From the IMG/VR virus record IMGVR_UViG_3300042691_027865, positions 1 through 29,785 of that record: DNA of 29,785 nucleotides; one strand, 5' to 3'. The stretch is from a virus. The notes under the pieces are model-generated. The model was not told where the DNA came from, made no database searches, and worked only from the letters and a program-made list of their open reading frames with translations. Both the position numbers and the translations under genes were made by a program. Of the stretch, positions 23,509 to 29,785 are shown piece by piece; position 1 is the stretch's first letter; each line of letters begins with the position of its first letter.

Positions 23509-23669
23509 CCTCAGAAAAGAAAAAAATAAAGAATCTTAAGATATCAGTAGAATCTCACGAGATATTAAAAAAATATTGTGATAAAAAAGGTATTAAAATT
23601 TACAAGTTTTTGGAAAACTTAATTATAGAAAAATGTAAAGAAAAGAAGGATATTTACGGAGAATCTTAA
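23505..23669 (+). CDS. small ribbon-helix-helix (Arc/CopG-like) DNA-binding protein
   Basis: A 54-aa ORF. Residues 8-44 read IKNLKISVESHEILKKYCDK then KGIKIYKFLENLIIEKC. This is the RHH plan: one beta strand with alternating exposed residues (KNLKISV), helix A (SHEILKKYCDKKG) and helix B (KIYKFLENLIIEKC). Such proteins act as dimers or tetramers that put the strand pair in the major groove and usually repress promoters. It is the only plus-strand gene within the long minus-strand tail block and converges on the 346-aa gene; the two stop codons overlap within TTAA (23666-23669). It could regulate late phage genes or the divergent sheath side. The candidate operator near 27816 is a guess. Confidence 0.65.
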   Translation: MTSEKKKIKNLKISVESHEILKKYCDKKGIKIYKFLENLIIEKCKEKKDIYGES

Positions 23670-24706
23670 ACTATGTTAGCGATAAACTTTAATTTAGACT
23701 CATCACTATCCACAAGTTTTATAATTTCAAACCTTAGTAAGTCTTCACTATTTACTTGAATTTTTGATAAGTTAGTTCCATAAAAGTCATCATTTATATA
23801 CACATCATAAGATTTAGAATTCACACTTTCAATAAAATTTAAATCGACTTTATCAAAAAATCTTTTATTTGATATGCTACTACTTTCAGAAAAATTAACA
23901 TCAACAGAATAAGAAGATGGATTTATGTCCATTCTATTTTTCCTCTGTCTTTTTTTTGAATCCGTGACCTCATTTAATTGTAAAACTCTTGAAACTGCGG
24001 GTTTAACTTCAAATTCATCTTCATCAATTAAAAATCCCATCATAGTGAAATCATAACTTTGTATGTAATATTTTCTTTTTTCTAAATCCATAACAGACTC
24101 ATCCGAAATATTATCCCACACAATTGGAATATAGTGACCTTTTATTACCACATAGGCCTGACGAGAAGAAAATTTTTGTAAAACAATTTTATTAAATTGA
24201 TTAATCTCTCTTATTCTATTACAAATAATTTTAACTGAATATTTTATATCTACCGGAACAGGTTGTGGTATTTTATAAACATCAACATTAAGACGATTCC
24301 CATCATAACTTGGAACTGATGCATAATAAAATTGTTTTCTTACCGGAATTGTATATTGGAGTGATGGGGTTGATCCATATTTCAATTCCGGATTCCTTAC
24401 AACACTTATAAACGGAGGAGATATGTTTTTATCTAAATCCTGAAAGTTCCAAGTTTCAGTAAATTGAGCCCAGTTTTGAGTGGTTATGATTATGTCAACA
24501 TTAGGAACACTTTTTCCGTCTACAATTAGTTTAAGATCTTCTTTAACAAAATCCAAAAAACCTCTATCTAAATCGGCGTGAAGAATTGATTTTGGAAGAA
24601 ACGTTCCTTTCTCATTAATTTTCTCCAAAAGTTCAACTCTCCTAGGATAAAGGGTCCTATAATTAGTTAACTCAATATCTTTTTTTATTTTTTTAGGAAA
24701 TGCCAT
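23666..24706 (-). CDS. probable tail terminator/sheath stabiliser (gp15-like)
   Basis: A 346-aa protein. Residues about 150-240 carry the part that resembles T4 gp15: PQPVPVDIKYSVKIICNRIR, then INQFNKIVLQKFSSRQAYVV and SYDFTMMGFLIDEDEFEVKP. In gp15 a similar run leads from a beta-strand through a helix over the terminator ring to a final strand. It would cap the tail after sheath and tube assembly and join the neck. The first ~100 residues and the Ser-rich C-terminal 100 (PSSYSVDVNFSESSSISNKR) are extra compared with T4 gp15 (272 aa). The gene lies between the sheath and a neck-like gene and is 2 nt from the M15 peptidase gene. Similarity is weak, so the call is tentative. Confidence 0.45.
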   Translation of the reverse strand: MAFPKKIKKDIELTNYRTLYPRRVELLEKINEKGTFLPKSILHADLDRGFLDFVKEDLKLIVDGKSVPNVDIIITTQNWAQFTETWNFQDLDKNISPPFISVVRNPELKYGSTPSLQYTIPVRKQFYYASVPSYDGNRLNVDVYKIPQPVPVDIKYSVKIICNRIREINQFNKIVLQKFSSRQAYVVIKGHYIPIVWDNISDESVMDLEKRKYYIQSYDFTMMGFLIDEDEFEVKPAVSRVLQLNEVTDSKKRQRKNRMDINPSSYSVDVNFSESSSISNKRFFDKVDLNFIESVNSKSYDVYINDDFYGTNLSKIQVNSEDLLRFEIIKLVDSDESKLKFIANIV

Positions 24707-24708
24707 TT

Positions 24709-25245
24709 TTATAATTTAACGTATGTTGTTCCGGGAATGAAATCCTTTGCCTGATGTTTTGGTAATAAAGTTCTCCAACTATTACCGAATGTTTTTTCAA
24801 AATGTGGAGCATCTTTAAATGATTTCCAATCTCCACCCCAAGTCCATCCATTTCTTTTTAAAATTTCAACAATTTCCATCCAATCTGATTTACCATCTTT
24901 ATCAAAATCTACATTTGTTTCCCAAGATGCCGTATCAACTTTACCATCTCCATTGGTATCTTTTATTAATACAATATCCAAAGCTAACCCATAATTATGA
25001 ATTGACTGGCCACCTTTAGCCTTTGTAACCACACCTAATCTTTTCCCTTGATTATCAAATAATTTAGTTCTACCTTGGGCATATAAAGAATCCTGCTCCA
25101 AGAATGTTCTTAATGTGTATGCAAATCTACATATCGCCCTTCCTGTTAAAGCGGGAACGATTTGAGCTCTGTAAATGTAATTTACCTCCTCTCTAACTGC
25201 GGGATGTAAAAGTTGAATTCTGTCAAGTGTTAATTTGTCTTCCAT
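24709..25245 (-). CDS. M15 (VanY-type) peptidase, endolysin-like, with two Ca-binding loops
   Basis: A 178-aa L-alanyl-D-glutamate/D-Ala-D-Ala peptidase-type enzyme that cuts peptidoglycan stem peptides. Zinc ligands are H83 and D90 in SIHNYGLALDIV, and H148 in DAPHFE, with D145 as the likely catalytic acid. Phage T5 endolysin uses the same H-D-H set plus an Asp three residues before the last His. Between the ligands are two calcium-loop sequences, DTNGDGKVD (96-104) and DFDKDGKSD (113-121). T5 endolysin activity depends on Ca2+ through a similar loop, so this enzyme may be calcium-dependent too (inference). No signal peptide or holin is visible nearby. It lies in an operon with neck/terminator genes, so it may be either a lysis enzyme or virion-borne. 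Confidence 0.8.
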   Translation of the reverse strand: MEDKLTLDRIQLLHPAVREEVNYIYRAQIVPALTGRAICRFAYTLRTFLEQDSLYAQGRTKLFDNQGKRLGVVTKAKGGQSIHNYGLALDIVLIKDTNGDGKVDTASWETNVDFDKDGKSDWMEIVEILKRNGWTWGGDWKSFKDAPHFEKTFGNSWRTLLPKHQAKDFIPGTTYVKL

Positions 25246-25248
25246 ATA

Positions 25249-25491
25249 TTAATTTTTAATTTTGGCTTGAGCAATTAATGTGTCATTACCATATTGAAAT
25301 CTAAAGGTAAGATCCGGATATTTGTTCTGTAAGTATTCCAACCATTTCTTAACACTTTTTTTAGACATAAAAGAAGATTTGATTTTATCTTCTTCATAAT
25401 CAAACGTATCAAGTTGTTCTTGTGGAGTTTTAGTTAAGCCTTCTTCCTTAAGAATTCTATAATATTGACTTTCTGTTAATTTTATTCTCAT
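25249..25491 (-). CDS. 80-aa protein with LTE leader, unknown function
   Basis: Begins MRIKLTESQYYRILKEEG, the same plan as the MKYLLTES leaders 24 kb to the left: M, basic residue, hydrophobics, LTE, Ser, then an amphipathic helix. The body (about residues 20-80) is charged, with SKKSVKKWLEYLQNKYPDLT and a short beta end FRFQYGNDTLIAQAKIKN, and no enzyme motif. Its ATG overlaps the stop of the neck-like gene by 4 nt (ATGA), and it precedes the M15 peptidase by 3 nt, so it is part of a structural-gene operon. If the leader directs it into the prohead, this would be a packaged internal protein. Function unknown. Confidence 0.65.
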   Translation of the reverse strand: MRIKLTESQYYRILKEEGLTKTPQEQLDTFDYEEDKIKSSFMSKKSVKKWLEYLQNKYPDLTFRFQYGNDTLIAQAKIKN

Positions 25492-26003
25492 AATCCTCTA
25501 AATTCGTTTTGACTTACAGGTGCTGCCTGTATAGTTCTATAAAAAGGTTTATACCCAGCGTATGTATGTTTATTATCTGAAACAATCCTACCATCATTTG
25601 AAACTACATAATATCTAACTCTTGTTTCAGTTTCATAATATCCAATATAATCACCAAGTTCAATATCGATACCTAGTTCATCCAAGTGTTTTTGATATAC
25701 CGATATTCTAACATTTCCCGGTTCCATTTGACCAAGATTAGTTTTATTTCCCAACATTTTATTTTCTGGTTGTGAAACCTGAATAAATGCCTTAAACTCA
25801 ACAGGGGGTAAATATTTAATACCATCTGTTAAAGTTTCACCATATACGTCATCAGTTTTGGTCTTATATCTGTCAACCTTATATAAAACACAAGTGAAGT
25901 TCATATCTCCGTGAAGCCACTCTTCACCCATCTCAATATCCAACGCATAATCTTCGGAACCGAAGAACTTACCAAGTCGTGTTATGGGAACTTTTTTATC
26001 CAT
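25488..26003 (-). CDS. probable neck/head-completion protein
   Basis: A 172-aa protein beginning MDKKVPITRLGKFFGSEDYA. An upstream extension to 26120 is open but would run antisense into the helicase gene and has no coding look, so the ATG at 26003 is preferred. The middle reads like a virion beta protein (KYLPPVEFKAFIQVSQPENK, QMEPGNVRISVYQKHLDELG), followed by GDYIGYYETETRVRYYVVSN and GYKPFYRTIQAAPVSQNEF. The GDYIxYY...RYYVV segment with a PFYRTIxAAP end occurs in head-closure/neck proteins of T4-like phages as I remember them (gp14 has a similar GDLIYFP...FEI strand). The role is inferred from this and from the gp15-like neighbour. It heads a four-gene operon (overlap or gaps of 4 nt or less). 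Confidence 0.5.
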   Translation of the reverse strand: MDKKVPITRLGKFFGSEDYALDIEMGEEWLHGDMNFTCVLYKVDRYKTKTDDVYGETLTDGIKYLPPVEFKAFIQVSQPENKMLGNKTNLGQMEPGNVRISVYQKHLDELGIDIELGDYIGYYETETRVRYYVVSNDGRIVSDNKHTYAGYKPFYRTIQAAPVSQNEFRGL

Positions 26004-26007
26004 ATTG

Positions 26008-26015
26008 ATAAATAT
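26008..26015 (-). promoter_or_regulatory. ATATTTAT octamer 4 nt before the neck-like gene
   Basis: Minus-strand ATATTTAT in the 46-nt divergent gap 26004-26049 that separates the minus operon from the plus-strand helicase gene. Confidence 0.35.
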
Positions 26016-26049
26016 CTTTATTTGCGTTATCTTTATATAAAAAGTTTTT

Positions 26050-27813
26050 TTGGAAAATGGAATACATCTTATAGAACGAAAAGCACTTGATACACTTGAT
26101 GTGTATTCAGGATCAAACAACTATATCCTTAAATTAAAAGTTCAAAAAGAAAATAACCCTAAATTCTATCCCACACGAGCACAATCAGAATATATTTTAA
26201 ATTTTGGTGAGGTTGTTCCAAAAGTTGCAAAGAAGTGGGTTGAACTTGACCCCTACTTCGCAAATAAAATTTCAGAAGAAAAATTATATACAAAAGTTCC
26301 CGATCAGGTTTGGGTCGAAAAGTTATTGGTCGAAAAAGATAAAGCTTATCACATTTGGGGTAGGTTTTTCACCGGTGAAACAATCCACGATTTTTGGTTA
26401 CCAAAGTCGGCAATTATTAAAACCCATACGGTTGAGAAGGTAGATATTGACTATTCAAAGTATAATCATAGACCCCCATTATCACATCAAAAAGAAGCTA
26501 TCGAAAAGTTGGTTGGTAGTAAAAGATTTATATTGGCAGACGATATGGGTCTTGGTAAGACCACATCAACAATAATTGCGGCTCTTGAAACCGGTGCCAA
26601 AAAAATTCTAATCATTTGTCCGGCGTCTCTGAAAATTAATTGGCAAAGAGAAATCTCAAATTATAGTGATAGAAGTGTTTATATCTGTGAAGGAAAAAAC
26701 TTTTCACTTGAACACGACTTTGTTATTACAAACTACGACATCATCAAAAACTTTTATGATATAAAAGACAAAGAAAATTCACCGATATACAAAGCAAACT
26801 TTGATTTAATCATTATTGATGAAGCTCATTACTTACAAAACACTCAAGCGCAAAGAACAAAACTTGTTAATAGTTTTGCAAAAAAAGCCAACAGATTGTG
26901 GTTATTAACCGGAACTCCGATGACCTCCCGTCCGATCAATTATTTTAATTTATTAAATCTAATTGAGAGTCCAGTGGCGTTAAATTGGATGGCATATGTT
27001 ATTAGGTATTGTGAAGGTTATCAATTCCGAGTTGGTGGAAACAGAAAAATTTGGAATACAAATGGTGCGTCTAACTTGGAAGAATTAAGAGATAGAACAT
27101 CAAAACAAGTTTTAAGGAGATTAAAAGAAGATGTGTTAGATCTTCCTGATAAAATCATTACCCCCGTTTATTTAAGGTTAAGATCAAAACTTTACGAAGA
27201 ATTGATGGGTGATTACTATAATTGGTATGAAAAAAACCCGGAGGAGTCATCTTCTCTCACACTTCAGTTTTCAAAATTGATGAAAGTAAGACAAGTAATT
27301 GCCGAAGAAAAGATATTGTCCACAATAGAACTTGCCGAAAATATTATTGAACAAGGTAAGAAAGTTATTATTTTCACAAATTTTACAAACACCTTGAAAA
27401 GATTGTTGGAACACTTTGGAAAAAAAGCGGTGGGTCTTGATGGATCTACTTCCAAACCGGAAAGACAATTTGCTGTAGATCAGTTTCAAGATAATGATAA
27501 GATTAGAGTGTTTGTTGGAAACATTAAGGCTGCAGGTGTTGGTATTACATTAACTTCGGCGGAGGCGGTTATAATGAATGACTTATCATTTGTTCCTTCT
27601 GATCATAGTCAGGCAGAAGACCGAGCATATAGATACGGACAAAAGTCAAATGTTTCAGTTTATTATCCAATATTTGAAAACTCAATTGAAGGTGTTATCT
27701 ACGATATGCTATCCAAGAAGAAGAACATCTTTGAAACTGTAATGGGTGATAATATTGACAAGTCCGATTTTGTTGAAGAGGTAATGAACATAATTAACAA
27801 TCAAAAATATTAA
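26050..27813 (+). CDS. SNF2-family helicase/translocase (SMARCAL1-like)
   Basis: A 587-aa SF2 ATPase with all main motifs: HQKEAIEKL (Q-like, 146-154), LADDMGLGKT Walker A (162-171), CPASLKINWQREI Ia (190-202), DEAH (257-260), LLTGTP (285-290), AAGVGITLTSAEAVI (V) and QAEDRAYRYGQ (VI, 521-531). The DDMGLGKT and QAEDRAYRYGQ forms put it in the SNF2 class, near the annealing helicase SMARCAL1; in a phage such an enzyme could remodel or reverse forks, as UvsW does in T4. The N-terminal 130 residues are a separate domain. No ATG is in frame: TTG at 26050 is the earliest start after an upstream stop, and GTG at 26098 is an alternative. Its transcription diverges from the neck operon. Confidence 0.85.
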   Translation: MENGIHLIERKALDTLDVYSGSNNYILKLKVQKENNPKFYPTRAQSEYILNFGEVVPKVAKKWVELDPYFANKISEEKLYTKVPDQVWVEKLLVEKDKAYHIWGRFFTGETIHDFWLPKSAIIKTHTVEKVDIDYSKYNHRPPLSHQKEAIEKLVGSKRFILADDMGLGKTTSTIIAALETGAKKILIICPASLKINWQREISNYSDRSVYICEGKNFSLEHDFVITNYDIIKNFYDIKDKENSPIYKANFDLIIIDEAHYLQNTQAQRTKLVNSFAKKANRLWLLTGTPMTSRPINYFNLLNLIESPVALNWMAYVIRYCEGYQFRVGGNRKIWNTNGASNLEELRDRTSKQVLRRLKEDVLDLPDKIITPVYLRLRSKLYEELMGDYYNWYEKNPEESSSLTLQFSKLMKVRQVIAEEKILSTIELAENIIEQGKKVIIFTNFTNTLKRLLEHFGKKAVGLDGSTSKPERQFAVDQFQDNDKIRVFVGNIKAAGVGITLTSAEAVIMNDLSFVPSDHSQAEDRAYRYGQKSNVSVYYPIFENSIEGVIYDMLSKKKNIFETVMGDNIDKSDFVEEVMNIINNQKY

Positions 27814-27815
27814 TT

Positions 27816-27840
27816 TATCATAATTATGATATTTATGATA
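27816..27840. repeat. 16-bp palindrome plus a third half-site, possible operator
   Basis: TATCATAATTATGATA (27816-27831) is a perfect palindrome. Its right half TATGATA recurs 9 nt on (27834-27840). The array spans the gap between the helicase stop and the neck gene start and overlaps an ATATTTAT octamer (27829-27836). Tandem half-sites are typical targets of ribbon-helix-helix repressors; the link is speculative. Confidence 0.5.
27829..27836 (+). promoter_or_regulatory. ATATTTAT octamer 14 nt before the neck gene
   Basis: Plus-strand ATATTTAT, continuing GATAAAAAGGGACT to the ATG. AAAAGGG before this start is one of few purine-rich, SD-like sequences in the window. Confidence 0.35.
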
Positions 27841-27850
27841 AAAAGGGACT

Positions 27851-28963
27851 ATGGCAATTATAGCGGAACCACAAAGAACAAAACTCTATACGAGAGTTAG
27901 ACATCTTCTTGGAGCACCTTTAAGAAGTGTTGAATTAGAAGATGAGATGTTAGATTCTTTATTAGAACTCGCAATTGGAGACTACTCTCAATATATTCAA
28001 GATTGGTTAATTGAATCTCAGTGGGCCGCATTACAAAATTTAAATTTGGATGAACAATCCCTAACAAGGGCATTCGTAACTAGAAGTATTGATTACGAAA
28101 CAAGATACACTTACGCATATTCAAAAATTGTGGGGTTACAAACAGGTGGTGATTATGTTTTGAAAAAAGATTTTATTGAACTACAAAAGGGTCAACAATT
28201 ATATGAAATTCCGGCAGGTAGAGAACTTAATGAATTAATGTGGTTTACTCCTCCGGAACTTACTAATATATTATTCGATCCTTGGTCATTCGGTGTAATG
28301 GGTGGTCCCGGACTTGGTGGACCTGGTGGATATTCCCAACTTGGTTATAGTGGGTCTTACTTTTTGATGCCAGCGTTTGATATGTTATTGAGAATGCAAG
28401 AGATCAATATTCAAAGAAGAATAATTGCATCTGAATTAACATATAGAGTCACTGCACTTCCTGATGGTAAAAAATTAGTTCATCTAATGAATACCCCCGG
28501 TGGTAAGTTTGACTTCGGAAATGCTAACTTTCACAAAGGAAAAGTTTGGTACTGGTACTATGATGTTGAAGGAAAAGACAGAGATGATTGTTTGAAAAAG
28601 AATCCTGATATTGTTAAATTACCTTCGGACGTTCCAATAGATGAATTAGCTTGGGATGATTTAAACAACCCCTCTCAACAATGGGTTAGAAGATGGTTCA
28701 TAGGTCTTTGTAAAGAAACTTTAGGTAGAGTAAGAGGAAAATATAGTGGTAATCTTAAAACCCCGGATAGTGAATTGACTATGGACTATACAAGTTTATT
28801 AACTGAGGGTAAAGATGAAAGAGCTAAACTTGAAGAAGAATTAAAACAAAGATTAGAAAGAATGAGGCCTGAAAAGATGATGGAAAAACAAGCATTAACC
28901 GCTGAAAACTTGAATAAATCTCTTAAGTATAGAGCGTTACCAAGACAAATATATGTAATTTAA
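27851..28963 (+). CDS. neck protein (gp13-like)
   Basis: A 370-aa virion protein. N-terminal helices run LRSVELEDEMLDSLLELAIG then DYSQYIQDWLIESQW. The C-terminal half has the segment WVRRWFIGLCKETLGRVRGK followed by YSGNLKTPDSELTMDYTSLL, EGKDERAKLEEEL. This A-L-G-R-x-R-G-K-(F/Y)-S-G...L-x-x-D-x-x-x-L-x-x-E-G pattern is one I associate with T4-like neck (gp13-type) proteins, which join the portal to the tail. A Gly/Pro-rich loop (VMGGPGLGGPGGYSQLGYSG) lies at about residues 154-173. It is co-directional with the helicase gene 37 nt upstream and the 111-aa gene 3 nt downstream. Identity rests on remembered family patterns, so it is moderate. Confidence 0.6.
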   Translation: MAIIAEPQRTKLYTRVRHLLGAPLRSVELEDEMLDSLLELAIGDYSQYIQDWLIESQWAALQNLNLDEQSLTRAFVTRSIDYETRYTYAYSKIVGLQTGGDYVLKKDFIELQKGQQLYEIPAGRELNELMWFTPPELTNILFDPWSFGVMGGPGLGGPGGYSQLGYSGSYFLMPAFDMLLRMQEINIQRRIIASELTYRVTALPDGKKLVHLMNTPGGKFDFGNANFHKGKVWYWYYDVEGKDRDDCLKKNPDIVKLPSDVPIDELAWDDLNNPSQQWVRRWFIGLCKETLGRVRGKYSGNLKTPDSELTMDYTSLLTEGKDERAKLEEELKQRLERMRPEKMMEKQALTAENLNKSLKYRALPRQIYVI

Positions 28964-28966
28964 TTT

Positions 28967-29302
28967 ATGCCGGTAATAAGAAACACACCCTCACAAAGAG
29001 TGGTTAATGGTAATATAGTTAATTCATCTGAAATTGCAATTGTTTCTGATTCTGATTTCAGAACTAAAGGAGAAGGTATCATTGTTGTAAAAAATATAGA
29101 TTTCTGTAAAATATCTTTAGATCAATCTACAACAGATCACATAACAATTAAAGCTCTAACCAAGGTACTAATCCAACCAATGATGGGTTTAATTGACGAC
29201 GAATATCAAGAAATGGAAATTGATAAGGGTGCGTGTGTTGAAATGGCGTATTGTGCTGGAGGTTGGTATATCTTAAGTTCAGATGGACTTAAGTTTAGTT
29301 AA
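28967..29302 (+). CDS. 111-aa protein, putative small beta-sandwich virion protein
   Basis: Begins MPVIRNTPSQRVVNGNIVNS and ends CVEMAYCAGGWYILSSDGLK-FS. The strand-rich body (EGIIVVKNIDFCKISLDQ, ITIKALTKVLIQP) and the ending WYILSSDGLK are reminiscent of small phage surface or fibre-type barrels, but I cannot name the family. It follows the neck gene by 3 nt and is likely on the same transcript. Its 3' end overlaps the convergent 162-aa gene by 8 nt. No SD is visible before the ATG at 28967. Confidence 0.65.
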   Translation: MPVIRNTPSQRVVNGNIVNSSEIAIVSDSDFRTKGEGIIVVKNIDFCKISLDQSTTDHITIKALTKVLIQPMMGLIDDEYQEMEIDKGACVEMAYCAGGWYILSSDGLKFS

Positions 29303-29783
29303 CATATTGTTCCCACCCCTTCTCAGCTAACTCATACATATAATCCGGTTTCAAACCGCGTCTATCCCAATACGCAACCTCGGCTTCAGACATATTCAGA
29401 ACTTCTTCCAAACTATCTTGGTCTTTCTCATCAAATGGATGTCCGTTAATAAGTTCACATTGTGATGATGTAAATAATCCTCTTTCTTGTGGGTTCTCAA
29501 CCAACAATGAATTTCTGATCTCATCTTTAAAAACAACTAATAAAGGTTCAATTCTTTTGTTGAAAACAGATATAGCCCTTGCCACATTATAATCTCCGGT
29601 CATATTTGGGTTTTCTTCAATCGTTTTTTGATCCAACATATAACAATTTATCTGAACAAACCCATCAGGCATTTCTTTTCCGTGTTCAAGAAGATATTCT
29701 TCTTTTTGTTTTTTGGTTGGTTTTGAAATCTTTTGAACATCTCCGTGAGAAGCCTTTATACCATTATTAACATAATAGATCAC
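29295..29783 (-). CDS. 162-aa protein of unknown function, 5' end uncertain
   Basis: The frame is open to the right edge of the window. If it starts inside, the start is GTG at 29781-29783 (product MIYYVNNGIKASHGDVQKIS); it could extend further beyond. The middle GDYNVARAISVFNKRIEPLL and acidic C-terminal half (DEKDQDSLEEVLNMSEAEVA, ending KGWEQYVN) show a soluble, charged protein without a motif I recognise. It converges on the plus-strand 111-aa gene. I make no functional claim. Confidence 0.6.
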   Translation of the reverse strand: MIYYVNNGIKASHGDVQKISKPTKKQKEEYLLEHGKEMPDGFVQINCYMLDQKTIEENPNMTGDYNVARAISVFNKRIEPLLVVFKDEIRNSLLVENPQERGLFTSSQCELINGHPFDEKDQDSLEEVLNMSEAEVAYWDRRGLKPDYMYELAEKGWEQYVN

Positions 29784-29785
29784 AT

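Noticed and set aside
26004-26120. 39-residue upstream extension of the neck-like gene (open frame to 26120)
   Set aside because: It runs antisense into the 5' end of the helicase gene, and its composition is not protein-like. The ATG at 26003 is preceded by the recurring octamer and gives a sensible N-terminus.
27264-27489. Two overlapping minus-strand ORFs within the helicase gene
   Set aside because: Both lie entirely opposite the SNF2 C-terminal domain and look like shadows; no family pattern is seen.

Overview
The window is about 30 kb of a T4-like contractile-tailed phage (myovirus) genome. It is strongly AT-rich, densely packed, and nearly all genes read leftward on the minus strand. 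The family set is T4-type: gp32-like ssDNA-binding protein, UvsX-like recombinase, gp19-like tube, gp18-like sheath, a T4_baseplate (gp26/gp51-type) protein, a gp53-like LysM wedge protein and likely gp13/14/15-like neck and terminator proteins. The host is probably a member of Bacteroidota. The ssDNA-binding protein gene has an exact TTTG-N19-TATATTTG promoter, which matches the primary-sigma consensus of that phylum, and most gene starts lack a Shine-Dalgarno sequence. No capsid, portal, terminase, polymerase, tRNA or CRISPR features are present.

Layout, left to right. Positions 1-172: start of a PIN/FEN-type 5'-3' exonuclease. 252-1267: three small unknown proteins that share the N-terminal peptide MKY(L/I)LTE. 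1321-3245: uvsX-like and ssb-like genes, each followed by an intrinsic terminator. 3312-4222: two small genes of unknown role. 4262-15643: a very large baseplate module made of a 2089-aa hub-like protein, a 108-aa LysM wedge protein and a 1599-aa protein with an OmpA-like domain. 15679-19078: tape measure, a 60-aa overlapping +1-frame ORF, a T4_baseplate-family protein and the tail tube. 19169-19966: a HAD hydrolase set between the tube and sheath genes. 20043-23381: an oversized 1112-aa sheath. 23505-23669: a short plus-strand ribbon-helix-helix gene. 23666-26003: likely tail terminator, M15 peptidase, an 80-aa LTE-leader protein and a neck-like protein. 26050-29302 (plus strand): SNF2-type helicase, neck protein and a small unknown. 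29295-29783 (minus): unknown.

How it fits together: the 3998-26003 block builds the tail and neck, and the left end supplies recombination and replication proteins. Three patterns deserve follow-up. First, a short N-terminal LxE-type leader is shared by four small unknown proteins and the HAD protein; it resembles a prohead-protease capsid-targeting leader. Second, the octamer ATATTTAT lies just upstream of ten gene starts, in gene orientation, at three discrete spacings, and could be a late promoter element. Third, a probable programmed frameshift lies at the end of the T4_baseplate gene, just before the tape measure. All functional calls come from reading motifs by eye, with no database search.
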